Part shown: positions 28,275-37,587 of the stretch, in pieces
How positions within the stretch are numbered: the stretch's first letter is position 1
Layout: every line of letters starts with the position of its first letter
IMG/VR virus record: IMGVR_UViG_3300030104_006883
Location: 121,928-185,927 of that record
Direction: 5' to 3' (one strand)
Length of the DNA: 64,000 bases
Source of the DNA: a virus
Notes under the pieces: model-generated
What the model was told of the DNA's origin: nothing
The model's database searches: none
Seen by the model: the letters and a program-made list of their open reading frames with translations, nothing else
Position numbers and translations under genes: made by a program

Positions 28275-29133
28275 TATTCTAAATTACATTGGGGAAACGC
28301 CTTTAATAAAGCTAGCACCCAAGCTCTACGCAAAGCTAGAAACGTACAGCCCAACGGGCTCTATAAAAGATAGAATGGCAAGCTATGTTCTCCGCAAAGC
28401 CGAGGAGAGGGGCGAGATAAAGCCGGGGGACACTATTGTAGAGGCCTCTTCGGGCAATACCGGGATTTCCTTCTCGATGCTAGGCTCCGTTAAGGGGTAC
28501 AAGGTTATAATCATACTGCCTTGCAATATGAGCGAAGAAAGAAAGCAAATGATGAGATTGTTTGGAGCGGAAATAATAGAGGTGGGGGAGAGCGACTTTG
28601 AAGGTGCGATTGCACTAAGAGACAAGATGGTGGAGGAGAATAGCGGCTATTTTTCTCCTAAACAATTTTCTAACCCTGACAACGTAGAATGCCACGAATG
28701 GACTACTGGTATGGAAATTAAAAGACAACTGATTGGTCTAGGAGAGGAAAAAATTGCCGCGATAGTATCTGGTGCTGGGACTGGGGGAACTATAATGGGA
28801 ACAAAGAGGGCTATGGAAAAGTTTGTTGACCAAGAAGCTCCTAAATTTGTGATGGTGATGCCTGCTGAAGGCAAGGTGCATGGAATACAGGGTATTGGAG
28901 ACGGTGGAGATTACCTCGTAAATCGAGATGAGATAGACGAGACGATTGATATTTCAACTGAGGATGCCATTGAAAGCGCGAAAAAATTGGCGAGAGAGCA
29001 GGGGCTCTTTGTTGGTATTAGCGCGGGAGCCAATGTTCTGGCGGCTGAGCGATGGATGCAGCAGAATGAGTATGATGGTTGTGTGGTCACGTTCTTGTGT
29101 GACCGTGGCGAAAGATATTTGAGCGTTCTATAA
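28267..29133 (+). CDS. cysK: Cysteine synthase (O-acetylserine sulfhydrylase)
   Basis: 288 residues of the PLP-dependent CysK/CysM family. Lys34 in TGSIKDRMA is the expected PLP lysine; EASSGNTGISFS binds the substrate and SGAGTGGTI the phosphate. It joins O-acetylserine and sulfide to give cysteine. GTG 28267 is preferred over TTG 28261 since AGGAG is at 28255-28259. An auxiliary metabolic gene that could relieve cysteine or sulfur limits during infection. Confidence 0.88.
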   Translation: MSDILNYIGETPLIKLAPKLYAKLETYSPTGSIKDRMASYVLRKAEERGEIKPGDTIVEASSGNTGISFSMLGSVKGYKVIIILPCNMSEERKQMMRLFGAEIIEVGESDFEGAIALRDKMVEENSGYFSPKQFSNPDNVECHEWTTGMEIKRQLIGLGEEKIAAIVSGAGTGGTIMGTKRAMEKFVDQEAPKFVMVMPAEGKVHGIQGIGDGGDYLVNRDEIDETIDISTEDAIESAKKLAREQGLFVGISAGANVLAAERWMQQNEYDGCVVTFLCDRGERYLSVL

Positions 29134-29345
29134 TGGAATGGTGGAATCGTTTACACATCCTAACAAAAATTGCTTTTATCTGTCTTATACTCGGTAAGAT
29201 ACATTTTATACCGGCGACGCTTTCTATATTTGCAGCCTATGAGTATGCAACATTTTTTTTGGTAGTATATACGATATTTATACTCGCGGCAGCAATCCTT
29301 TCGTTAGTGAGAATTAGACAAATAATTAAGGAGAGTAAAGCATGA
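29133..29345 (+). CDS. Small membrane protein
   Basis: 70 residues with two predicted membrane helices (about 10-32 and 38-60), a short loop and a basic C-terminus. ATG 29133 overlaps the previous stop. Holin-like by size and topology, but no family evidence. Confidence 0.65.
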   Translation: MEWWNRLHILTKIAFICLILGKIHFIPATLSIFAAYEYATFFLVVYTIFILAAAILSLVRIRQIIKESKA

Positions 29346-29830
29346 TGAGCACAAGAAAAGGGTGGATTGACATGTGCGTAGAAACAGTCAAAAAGCACTT
29401 CTTTACGGAAGAGAGAAAATGCCAAGGATTTCGATGCCCTGCTTGTGACAGGAGAGTGAAGTATGAAGATAGGCCTTTGAACAAGACCATGGCGATGGGA
29501 CTTAAATGGCTCGATGAAACAGGCGGCGGTGATTACGTTCACATTGCTCGCAATGTTCCCAACCATTTAAATGGAAAGAAGCTGACTACGCTAAAACATT
29601 GGGGTCTTGTAGAGCGAGGAGAGCCTGGCTATTGGCGTCCTACTAGACTAGGATACGAATTTTTAAAAGGCACTACTCCGGTTTCATTAAAGGCTAGACT
29701 TTTTAATGATAAATGTGAGGGATTGTTCGGAGATAAGGTATACATAGGAGACCTTGTGGAAGGCTTCAAATATAGCGATGTTACAAAACCAGCAGACACA
29801 ACGGCCAGACTTATAAGGAAAAAACAATGA
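29342..29830 (+). CDS. Zinc-finger/winged-helix-like protein
   Basis: 162 residues. CPAC at about 32-35 with further upstream Cys may bind zinc. The segment KTMAMGLKWLDETGG to KLTTLKHWGLVERGE and RPTRLGYEFLKG reads like a winged-helix domain. Could be a DNA-binding regulator. Coupled by overlap to both neighbours. Confidence 0.65.
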   Translation: MMSTRKGWIDMCVETVKKHFFTEERKCQGFRCPACDRRVKYEDRPLNKTMAMGLKWLDETGGGDYVHIARNVPNHLNGKKLTTLKHWGLVERGEPGYWRPTRLGYEFLKGTTPVSLKARLFNDKCEGLFGDKVYIGDLVEGFKYSDVTKPADTTARLIRKKQ

Positions 29831-32800
29831 CACAAAGAAGCAAATCATCAATTCCTTTTGTAGGATTGCACGCGCACAGCGTGGTCGGGTCTCCATTCGA
29901 TGCTCTTGGTTATCCACAGGAGCATATGGACTTTGCTTATGAGAATGGCTGCGATGCCCTGGCTCTCACAGATCATGGAAACGCCAATGGCATGTCCTAC
30001 CAAATCCTTCATGCTAGAAAAATGAAGCAACAGGGAAAGAATTTTAAGCCTATTTTTGGTGTAGAAGCCTATTTCTTACCATCGATAGATGATTGGAGAG
30101 AAGCCTATGAAAAGGCGAAAGAGGATAAGAAAGAGGCCAAGAAACTAAAGAACTCGGACAATATGTCCATTGAAAATGAAATGGATTCAAAGGCAAAAGC
30201 CAACATAATAAAGAAAAAGAACCATCTCATTTTGCTCGCACAGAACCAGAAGGGACTGAACAATATTTTCTCTCTTATTTCTAAATCCTATGAGGGGGAC
30301 AATAGATATCGGTATCCTCGTGTAGACTATAAATTATTGGAGAAATATAATGACGGTATTATTGCTTCGTCTGCTTGCCTTGGTGGCGTGTATGCAGGCA
30401 ACTATTGGGATAATCGTGACGACGGCCCTGATGCTGTTCTAGCATCCATGCGCGAAACAACTGAGAAGATGCAATCTATCTTTGGGGATAGGTGGTACGG
30501 GGAGCTTCAGTGGTTTTCTGCGCCAGAGCAACACGAGCTAAATAAATTTATCATACAGGTGGCCGAAGAGTATGGAATGGAGCTTATTTCCACGGCAGAT
30601 AGTCACTACCCTAATCCTGACGCTTGGAAAGATAGGGAACTTTATAAGCGTCTTGGATTTTTGGGGAGAGCCCAGAAGCCTGAGTGGCTGACAGATGAGC
30701 TTCCTGTTGACGTAGACGAATTTGGCATGGAACTGTATCCAAAGAACGGCGACCAGATGTGGGAAGAGTACAAGAAGTACTCTTCAATGTGCGATGTTGA
30801 ATATGATGATGATCTAATATTAAAATCAATTACCAACACACATAAGATAGCTTTTGAAAGGATCGAGGACTTTATGCCAGACAGCACTGTTAGGCTTCCT
30901 GAATTTGTTGTCCCGCCGGACAATACTGCAACTGGCGCTCTTACTAAACTCGCCATAGACGGCCTTAAGAAAATGAATCTACACGTCAAGCCAGACTATG
31001 TTGAGAGGCTTAAGGAAGAAATAAAGATTATTGATGAGAGGGGGTTTAGCAAGTATTTCCTTACCATGAAGGCAATCGCGGATAGAGCTAATGAAGTGAT
31101 GCTTTCCGGGCCAGGAAGAGGTAGTGCGGCGGGCTCTCTTTTGTCGTATGTCTTGGGTATTACCCAGATAGACCCGATAAAGTACGACCTGCTGTTTTCT
31201 AGATTTATGAGAAGAGACGCCAAGGACTACCCTGATATCGACTATGATGTAAGTGATAGAATGAAACTAACAAACCTATTGGTCGATGAGTGGGGCGCAA
31301 ACACTGTCGTGCCTATTTCTAATTACAATACTTTACAACTTCGGTCTCTGATTAAAGATGTATCTAAGTTCTATAATGTGCCCTTCACGGAAGTCAACCC
31401 CGTTACATCTAAAATGATTCAAGAGGCGACTCCTGCGGCGAAAAAGAAGCACGGAATCAAGTCCGGTGTTTATGTTCCTACTTTTGAAGAGACCATGGAA
31501 TATTCCTCCACACTACAAAAGTATTTACAAAAATATCCATTTATTAAAACACATATTGAGGCAATTTACGGCTCTGTAAGGTCGATTAGTCGACATGCTG
31601 GGGGAGTTGTGATCGGAGAACAGCTAGACAAGTATATGCCCTTGATTACAAACAAGGGAGTGACTCAAACACCATGGTCGGAGGGCCAAAACGTCAGGCA
31701 TTTGGAACCCCTCGGATTCATTAAATTTGATTTCTTGGGACTGAGCACGTTGAGGATGATTGAAGTCGCTATCGAGCACATACTCGAAAGACATCATGGA
31801 ATAAAAAATCCAACATTCGATGACATTAAGAAATATTATGACCAAAATCTTCATCCTGACGCGATTGATTTGAATGATAAGAATGTTTATAGAAACATCT
31901 TTCACAAAGGCAATTTTGCGGGCATCTTCCAGTTTACACAAGAGGGCGCGCAGGAATTTTGTGTCCGGGCTAGACCGAAAAATATTATTGATATTTCTGC
32001 GATTACCTCAATCTACAGGCCTGGGCCTCTTGGCGCTAATGTTGACAAATCATACGTTGAAGCTAAAGAAAACCCCGGATCGATACACTACGTCCACCCT
32101 TTGCTGAAAGAGGTGACGCAGGAGACTTACGGCTTCCTTATTTTTCAGGAACAGATTGCTTTGCTGGCTCACAAATTGGGCAAAAACGTGTCTCTGGACG
32201 AAGGCAATGCACTTAGAAAGCTTTTGACCAAGAAAGGAACGGGGAAGGGAGACTCTCAAAAGATAGAAATAGAACAGAAGTTTATTGATGGATGCAGAGA
32301 TAAAGGAATTGATAGAACTAGCGCAGAAAAGCTTTGGGCTAACTTTGAATACTTCTCTGGTTACGGCTTCAATAAGAGCCATGCAGTATCCTATTCGGTT
32401 TTGAGTTATCAATGTGCTTGGCTATTGAATTATTATCCTTCTGAGTGGGTAGCTGCGTTTCTAGACAGAGAACCGGAAGGCAGAAAAGAACAAGCGATTA
32501 ATATTGCTAAGAAGATGGGATATGAGATCCAGCCGATCGATATTAATCTCTCTACTATGAAATGGACAATCGGAGATGACGATAAGACCCTTATCCAGCC
32601 GTTTAACTCTGTCAAGGGCCTTGGTGATGCCGCAATTAAACAAATCATTGACAACAGACCATTTCACACTGCGGAAGACCTTCTGTTTAATGAAGACATC
32701 TCTTATTCTAAATTAAATAAAAAAGCTCTGGATGTTCTTTGTCGGTGTGGAGCACTGGACCTTCTCATAGATGAAAGATTTAGCGGAACTAAGCATTTTT

Positions 32801-33255
32801 GGGGAGCCGTTGCGTGTGAGAGACCTAAAAATAGAAAAAAGTTTTTAAACAACATTGAGGCGTTTGCAGAACAAGGAGACTTTAGTGACGAAGAGAAGAT
32901 TCGCCACATATCTGATTTAACAGGAGTTTTCCCGTTTGACATTGTTGTAAATAAAGACGTGCAGAGAAAGTTGGGAGAATATTGTGTGCCACCACTAGGT
33001 GAGTGGGACAATGATTTGGGGGTTGCTTGGTTCATTCCCAGAGAAATTGTAAAGAAAAAAACAAAGAACGGAAAAGACTATTGGGTTGTTAGAGCAATTG
33101 ACCCTACGTCAACAATTACTAGTATAAAATGCTGGGGTGTGCGGAAAGGGGATGAATTGCACATAAATAGACCCTACATGGCGAAGCTGGACTATGACGA
33201 GCAATGGGGCTTTTCTACAAGATCTATTAGGCACAACTTTAAATTACTCGGATAG
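29827..33255 (+). CDS. dnaE: DNA polymerase III alpha subunit (family C)
   Basis: 1142 residues, close to E. coli DnaE (1160). The N-terminal PHP domain is visible as HAHSVVGSP and LALTDHGNANG. The palm has GPGRGSAAGSLLSYVLG and YPDIDYDVSD (about 467-476) with the catalytic Asp residues; FAGIFQFTQEG and YGFLIFQEQ follow, then a helix-hairpin-helix and an OB-like C-terminus. It is probably the phage replicase, in place of the T4 family-B polymerase. Confidence 0.93.
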   Translation: MTQRSKSSIPFVGLHAHSVVGSPFDALGYPQEHMDFAYENGCDALALTDHGNANGMSYQILHARKMKQQGKNFKPIFGVEAYFLPSIDDWREAYEKAKEDKKEAKKLKNSDNMSIENEMDSKAKANIIKKKNHLILLAQNQKGLNNIFSLISKSYEGDNRYRYPRVDYKLLEKYNDGIIASSACLGGVYAGNYWDNRDDGPDAVLASMRETTEKMQSIFGDRWYGELQWFSAPEQHELNKFIIQVAEEYGMELISTADSHYPNPDAWKDRELYKRLGFLGRAQKPEWLTDELPVDVDEFGMELYPKNGDQMWEEYKKYSSMCDVEYDDDLILKSITNTHKIAFERIEDFMPDSTVRLPEFVVPPDNTATGALTKLAIDGLKKMNLHVKPDYVERLKEEIKIIDERGFSKYFLTMKAIADRANEVMLSGPGRGSAAGSLLSYVLGITQIDPIKYDLLFSRFMRRDAKDYPDIDYDVSDRMKLTNLLVDEWGANTVVPISNYNTLQLRSLIKDVSKFYNVPFTEVNPVTSKMIQEATPAAKKKHGIKSGVYVPTFEETMEYSSTLQKYLQKYPFIKTHIEAIYGSVRSISRHAGGVVIGEQLDKYMPLITNKGVTQTPWSEGQNVRHLEPLGFIKFDFLGLSTLRMIEVAIEHILERHHGIKNPTFDDIKKYYDQNLHPDAIDLNDKNVYRNIFHKGNFAGIFQFTQEGAQEFCVRARPKNIIDISAITSIYRPGPLGANVDKSYVEAKENPGSIHYVHPLLKEVTQETYGFLIFQEQIALLAHKLGKNVSLDEGNALRKLLTKKGTGKGDSQKIEIEQKFIDGCRDKGIDRTSAEKLWANFEYFSGYGFNKSHAVSYSVLSYQCAWLLNYYPSEWVAAFLDREPEGRKEQAINIAKKMGYEIQPIDINLSTMKWTIGDDDKTLIQPFNSVKGLGDAAIKQIIDNRPFHTAEDLLFNEDISYSKLNKKALDVLCRCGALDLLIDERFSGTKHFWGAVACERPKNRKKFLNNIEAFAEQGDFSDEEKIRHISDLTGVFPFDIVVNKDVQRKLGEYCVPPLGEWDNDLGVAWFIPREIVKKKTKNGKDYWVVRAIDPTSTITSIKCWGVRKGDELHINRPYMAKLDYDEQWGFSTRSIRHNFKLLG

Positions 33256-33274
33256 TGCTTTATAATAATTCTAA

Positions 33275-33282
33275 CTATTTAA
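33275..33282 (+). promoter_or_regulatory. CTATTTAA motif upstream of a fibre gene
   Basis: Recurring CTATTTA element in the 56-bp gap between dnaE and the fibre gene, 29 bp before its ATG. Candidate late promoter. Confidence 0.45.
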
Positions 33283-33311
33283 AATGAAAGAGAGTACCAA
33301 GAGAGCAATAC

Positions 33312-34445
33312 ATGGGTAGTTTCGGTAAGTTTAACGCTGGTGTTAAGTCCGGCCTAAAATCTGGTAAGTTGGGACATATGAAAGACGTGAACACGCTCGC
33401 GTCTTATAATTTAGGTCTCCTTAGATATGACGAAGACACGGAAGGTTGGACAGCGACCGCTGGTGATGTGGAAATTCGTGGCAATACCTTTATGACCGGC
33501 GCTCATAGAATTTTGGGCGATCTTCACGTAACCGGGACTGCTTATTTACAAAATACTGTAATAAAACATAAAACCCAATTCAGTTCTTCTGGAGCAAGCG
33601 TCTTTGGTGATGATTATACCGACTCACACCAATTTACTGGATCGATTTTTTGTAGCCAAAATATGTCCGGTACTTTGTCTTTGAGCGCAAATTCTCTTAC
33701 AGCCTCCTATCTTAAAATCACAGGGTCTACAACACTCGGCAACTATACTTATGTTTGGCCAAGCGCTTCGGGTGACGCTAATCAAGTGCTCACTGTTGAT
33801 GGCAATGGAAACCTTGAATGGGCGGCAGTAGGTGATGGTACCGATGACTTCACTAATAATGGCGATGAGCATGTTGGGAACAGGACTATTGGGAACATAA
33901 CAAACTATACTCTTGGCATCTTAACAAATAATAAACAAAGAATACATCTTACTGGCGAAGGTCAAGGTGGTTTCGTTGGGGTTGGAGTTTCTGGTAGCGA
34001 AGTAACAAACATGTTGACGCTACCCAATATTCCAAATGTTTCCGGATCTGGTAAGGCTGGTAGTTGGAGAACCTACAGTTCTCGTCGGTATAAGAAAGAT
34101 ATAGAAACAATACAATCGCCTATCCAAACTGTCATGAGGCTCAGAGGGGTGACATTTAGGTGGAAGAACGGCGATGTTAATGATATGGGCTTTATTGCTG
34201 AAGAGGTGGGCGCGATTCTTCCGGAGATAGTAGAGTACGAATCAAACGGTGTCGATGCTGAGAGTATGGAATACTCGAAAGTAGGTCCGCTTTTGGTAGA
34301 AGTTGTTAAAGAACAACAAAAAATGATTAAGGGTCTTGATTTAGCACTCGTAGATCTCAGATACGACTTTGAGTACTACAAATTACCCTGGTGGAAGAAG
34401 TTGTTCTTATGGATGAAGAAAAAGATTAAAAAAGATTCTGAATAA
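33312..34445 (+). CDS. Tail fibre/spike protein with S74 chaperone domain
   Basis: 377 residues. The N-terminal 260 are beta-rich with Ser/Thr/Gly strands typical of trimeric fibres. The C-terminus has the intramolecular chaperone (peptidase S74) pattern: SSRRYKKDIETI, VMRLRGVTFRWKN, MGFIAEEVGAILPEIV, YSKVGPLLVEVVKEQQ, then a coiled coil. That domain trimerises the fibre and usually cuts itself off before the Ser of its first strand. ATG 33312 after AGAGAG. Confidence 0.82.
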   Translation: MGSFGKFNAGVKSGLKSGKLGHMKDVNTLASYNLGLLRYDEDTEGWTATAGDVEIRGNTFMTGAHRILGDLHVTGTAYLQNTVIKHKTQFSSSGASVFGDDYTDSHQFTGSIFCSQNMSGTLSLSANSLTASYLKITGSTTLGNYTYVWPSASGDANQVLTVDGNGNLEWAAVGDGTDDFTNNGDEHVGNRTIGNITNYTLGILTNNKQRIHLTGEGQGGFVGVGVSGSEVTNMLTLPNIPNVSGSGKAGSWRTYSSRRYKKDIETIQSPIQTVMRLRGVTFRWKNGDVNDMGFIAEEVGAILPEIVEYESNGVDAESMEYSKVGPLLVEVVKEQQKMIKGLDLALVDLRYDFEYYKLPWWKKLFLWMKKKIKKDSE

Positions 34446-34453
34446 TTGTCACG

Positions 34454-34476
34454 GCTTATAAAAAAACGTTATAAGC
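34454..34476 (+). other. Hairpin after the first fibre gene
   Basis: Perfect 8-bp stem GCTTATAA/TTATAAGC with a 7-nt loop starting 8 bp after the stop. It lacks a T-run, so it may stabilise mRNA or weakly terminate. Confidence 0.4.
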
Positions 34477-34512
34477 AGTGGAATTGTCCCCGCCTTTAGA
34501 GGGCCAAATAGA

Positions 34513-34520
34513 CTATTTAT
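34513..34520 (+). promoter_or_regulatory. CTATTTAT motif upstream of the repeat spike gene
   Basis: Recurring CTATTTA element 62 bp before the spike ATG. A 7-bp hairpin (34526-34542, GCCTGGG/CCCAGGC) follows in the presumed leader. Confidence 0.45.
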
Positions 34521-34582
34521 CTTATGCCTGGGACTCCCAGGCCAATTAAACAATAAATAATCAAATATAGGGGGATTTATTT

Positions 34583-36985
34583 ATGTCTAGTATTCAATTA
34601 TCCGGATCAGGACTTAGAACAGGGGCTAGTACCGTTAAAGTTCTTGAGTTCGGAACAGAAGGAACCGTTAAGGTCGCTGCCGACCTTCAAACAACTGGTT
34701 CTGCAAAATTCACGAAGATCTCGGGATCTTCTACATTAGAGATGGTCGGCGCTGCTTACTTCGGTAGCACTGTCGCAGCTACTGGCTCTATTACCGCTGG
34801 TAGCTCGTTCATCATTGGCTCTGCCGATCTTAACGAGACTGATCTTGAAAAACTCGATGGTATCACCAATGGTACTGTCGCTGCCAACAAGGCTCTTGTC
34901 GTTGATGGTAGTAAGGACTTGGATGGCGTTAATGACCTTACGCTTGAAGGCTCTTTGATCATTGGCAATGCTTCCATGAGCGAAACTGACCTTGAGAAGC
35001 TTGATGGTATCACTAATGGTGCCGGTGCCGCTAACAAGGCTCTTGTCCTTGATGGTAACGCTGATGTGGCTTCTGGCTTGCGCAACGTTACTGCTACAGG
35101 AGCAATCACTGCTGGCACTTCGTTCATCATCGGTTCTGCCGATCTTAACGAAGCTGACCTTGAAAAGCTTGACGGCATCACCAATGGTGCTGGTGCCGCT
35201 AACAAGGCTCTTGTCCTTGATGGTAACGCCGACGTAGCCTCTGGCTTGCGTAGCGTAACTGGCTCTGGCGATGCTTACTTCGCTAATGGCGTCTTCTCGG
35301 GCGACCTTCGTTTGGACGATGACCTTACCGTAGGTGACGCCATCAACGCTGGTGGTAGAATCACTGGTGGGACTCTCACTGATGGAACGGCAACACTAAC
35401 TGGTGGTAGATTCGCTGCTCTGGCTGATCTAACAGCTTCTTACGCCAAGATCGGAGTTCTTGACGTTGTGACAATCAACAGCAAGACCACTACGGTTGAG
35501 AACGTTGAAGTTTCAGCTTCGTTGATGATCCTTTCTGATGGTGCAGCCACCGCCAATGAGGCAGATGGATCAGGTATGTATATCAGTGGCGCAAATGCAC
35601 ACTTTGCCTGGAACAACAGCATGTCGGCACTAAGCTCAAGTCACCAAATGTTCGTCAACGGAAACGTAGCGCTTGGTTCTGGCAACTCGTTTGTTATCGG
35701 TTCTGCCGATCTTAACGAAGCTGACCTTGAAAAGCTCGATGGTATCACCGATGGTACTGTCGCTGCCAACAAGGCAGTTGTTGTTGACTCCAACAAGGAT
35801 GCCTCTGGCTACCGCAACGTTACTGCCGCAGGAGCAATCACTGCCGGTACTTCGTTCATCATCGGCTCTGCCGATCTTAACGAAGCTGACCTTGAAAAGC
35901 TTGACGGCATCACCAATGGTACTGTCGCTGCTAGCAAGGCAGTTGTTGTCGACTCTGACAAGGATGCCTCTGGTTTCCGTAACGTTACTGCCACAGGAGC
36001 AGTCACTGCTGGTACTTCGTTCATCATCGGTTCTGCCGATCTTAACGAAGCCGACCTTGAAAAGCTTGACGGCATCACCAATGGTACTGTCGCTGCTAGC
36101 AAGGCAGTTGTCGTTGATGGTAATAAGGACTTCTCTGGCTTCCGCAACATGAGCGGTAGTGGAGAGCTACAGCTAGTTGGCGCTGTTACAGCCCAGGGCA
36201 ACATCACAACATCTGGTAGTTTTGTTATCGGCAACGCTTCCATGAGCGAAGCTGACCTTGAGAAGCTCGATGGCATTACCGATGGTACTGCTGCTGCTAA
36301 TAAAGCAATGGTCCTAGACTCTAATGCTGACATTACCGGCGGTCGTAACCTTACGCTTTCTGGTGAGCTTGATGCAGCATCAGGCGACTTCTCTGGTAAC
36401 ATTGACGTTGATGGCACAGCCAACCTTGACGATGTTGACATTGACGGTAATACCCAGGCTGACGGCACTTTGACTGTCGGTGTAAATGGTACTGGTTACG
36501 ATGTTAAGTTCTATGGCGATCAAGCCGGTTCTTACTTGATGTGGGATGAGTCATCGAACTCGTTGAACATGATTAATTCACACATGTCTGGAGCTTCGGC
36601 AACCTTCCACGGCGCTCTCTACTCCGAGAGCGATGCAGCCAACAACATCTCTATCCTGGTCCCAGAGACGCACTCGATCAAAGCCGGTCAGTTCGTCACC
36701 TTCTCGGACGCAACTCTCAAGAAGAACGTCAAGCAACTTGACGGAGCTATCGAGAAAGTTATGTCGATGAGAGGCGTTTCTTATGAAATGAAGAAGGACG
36801 ATAGAGGCAGAGCAGAGGTAGGCTTTATCGCTCAAGAGATGAAGCAAGTCGTACCAGAGGTTGTCTACGGAGACGAAGACGGAAATCATGGTATTGATTA
36901 CGGTAAGCTAACTTCGATTTTGGTAGAGGCAGTTAAGGCTCAGCAAACACAGATTGATGAGTTGAAAGCTTTGCTAAAGAAATAA
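34583..36985 (+). CDS. Repeat-containing tail fibre/spike with S74 chaperone domain
   Basis: 800 residues. Seven copies of a unit beginning IGSADLNEADLEKLDGITNG (some IGNASMSEADLEKLDG) alternate with KAVVVDSNKD and GFRNVTATG strands. The C-terminal 100 residues are an S74 chaperone: SDATLKKNVKQLDGAIEKVM, RGVSYEM, VGFIAQEMKQVVPEVV, YGKLTSILVEAVKAQQ. The start follows TAGGGGG. Codons are GC-rich, like gp23 and SSB, suggesting high expression. Probable host-recognition fibre; repeat number could change by recombination. Confidence 0.85.
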   Translation: MSSIQLSGSGLRTGASTVKVLEFGTEGTVKVAADLQTTGSAKFTKISGSSTLEMVGAAYFGSTVAATGSITAGSSFIIGSADLNETDLEKLDGITNGTVAANKALVVDGSKDLDGVNDLTLEGSLIIGNASMSETDLEKLDGITNGAGAANKALVLDGNADVASGLRNVTATGAITAGTSFIIGSADLNEADLEKLDGITNGAGAANKALVLDGNADVASGLRSVTGSGDAYFANGVFSGDLRLDDDLTVGDAINAGGRITGGTLTDGTATLTGGRFAALADLTASYAKIGVLDVVTINSKTTTVENVEVSASLMILSDGAATANEADGSGMYISGANAHFAWNNSMSALSSSHQMFVNGNVALGSGNSFVIGSADLNEADLEKLDGITDGTVAANKAVVVDSNKDASGYRNVTAAGAITAGTSFIIGSADLNEADLEKLDGITNGTVAASKAVVVDSDKDASGFRNVTATGAVTAGTSFIIGSADLNEADLEKLDGITNGTVAASKAVVVDGNKDFSGFRNMSGSGELQLVGAVTAQGNITTSGSFVIGNASMSEADLEKLDGITDGTAAANKAMVLDSNADITGGRNLTLSGELDAASGDFSGNIDVDGTANLDDVDIDGNTQADGTLTVGVNGTGYDVKFYGDQAGSYLMWDESSNSLNMINSHMSGASATFHGALYSESDAANNISILVPETHSIKAGQFVTFSDATLKKNVKQLDGAIEKVMSMRGVSYEMKKDDRGRAEVGFIAQEMKQVVPEVVYGDEDGNHGIDYGKLTSILVEAVKAQQTQIDELKALLKK
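34811..36380 (+). repeat. Seven-copy coding repeat in the spike gene
   Basis: Units begin near 34811, 34958, 35126, 35693, 35858, 36022 and 36224. Copies 3, 5 and 6 keep long identical DNA runs, for example GATCTTAACGAAG. Spacing is about 147-168 bp for neighbours, with a longer unrelated insert between copies 3 and 4. Near-identity at silent sites suggests recent duplication or gene conversion. Confidence 0.85.
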
Positions 36986-37033
36986 AGTAATTTTTATTAC
37001 TTAGTGTTTGACACTTAGTGTTGCACACAGTGA

Positions 37034-37061
37034 GCCGGGGGAGGATTTTTCCTCCCCCGGC
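37034..37061 (+). terminator. Terminator-like hairpin after the spike gene
   Basis: Perfect 11-bp GC-rich stem GCCGGGGGAGG/CCTCCCCCGGC with a 6-nt loop; a T-rich stretch (CTTTTTATT) follows after a short gap. It isolates the spike unit from the dUTPase gene. Confidence 0.75.
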
Positions 37062-37077
37062 CTCATGCTTTTTATTG

Positions 37078-37105
37078 TTGACAAGTAAAAAAAACAATGT
37101 TACTT
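37078..37105 (+). promoter_or_regulatory. Possible promoter before dUTPase
   Basis: TTGACA (37078-37083), 16 bp, then TTACTT; the -35 is consensus, the -10 poor. It follows the terminator and lies 27 bp before ATG 37132. Confidence 0.4.
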
Positions 37106-37131
37106 TAAAGCTCCAAATCAAAGGAGCATCA

Positions 37132-37587
37132 ATGATTATTGAGTTTTGTAAGGTCCGACCCACTGCTGTGAATCCCAAGAGGGCCAACCCATCTGACGCA
37201 GGACTGGATGTTTTTTATTGTCCCGAAGACAAGAAAAAATCAATAACTATAAGACCAGGCCAGAACGCTATTTTGCCGACTGGTTTAAAGTTCGGACTTC
37301 CTCATGGATACATGTTGCAAGTAATGAATAGATCTAGTCTTGCTGCCAAAAGAAACCTTATTGTGGGAGCACACTGTATAGATGCGGGATATGATGGTGA
37401 AGTTTTTATTGATTTACACAATATCGGATTGATTGAGAGCGTTATAAAGCCCGGAGATAAGATAGCACAATTAACCCTGGTTCCGGTGGTACACGCCAGA
37501 GTAATTGAGACTAGCGATGACTTATATGCAGACAGCATCGCGATAACAGAAAGGGGCGACGGAGCCCTGGGGAGTACTGGAACATGA
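37132..37587 (+). CDS. dut: dUTP diphosphatase
   Basis: 151 residues, usual size for trimeric dUTPase. The five motifs are visible: DAGLDVF (22-28), MNRSSLA (65-71), HCIDAGYDGEV (81-91), GDKIAQLTLVPV and the C-terminal arm ERGDGALGSTGT. It hydrolyses dUTP to dUMP, keeping uracil out of DNA and feeding ThyX. ATG 37132 follows AAAGGAG; the longer open frame upstream runs through the terminator. Confidence 0.93.
   Translation: MIIEFCKVRPTAVNPKRANPSDAGLDVFYCPEDKKKSITIRPGQNAILPTGLKFGLPHGYMLQVMNRSSLAAKRNLIVGAHCIDAGYDGEVFIDLHNIGLIESVIKPGDKIAQLTLVPVVHARVIETSDDLYADSIAITERGDGALGSTGT

Noticed and set aside
34811-36380. Repeat array considered as CRISPR
   Set aside because: The repeats are long, in frame and inside a fibre protein; no short direct repeats with unique spacers.
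35809-36468. Long minus-strand ORF opposite the spike gene (219 codons)
   Set aside because: It mirrors the coding repeat, is low complexity (Ser/Leu/Pro), has no ribosome site and contradicts the single-strand layout.
37018-37131. N-terminal extension of dUTPase to 37018
   Set aside because: It would translate through the terminator hairpin; ATG 37132 has a good ribosome site and the normal family start.
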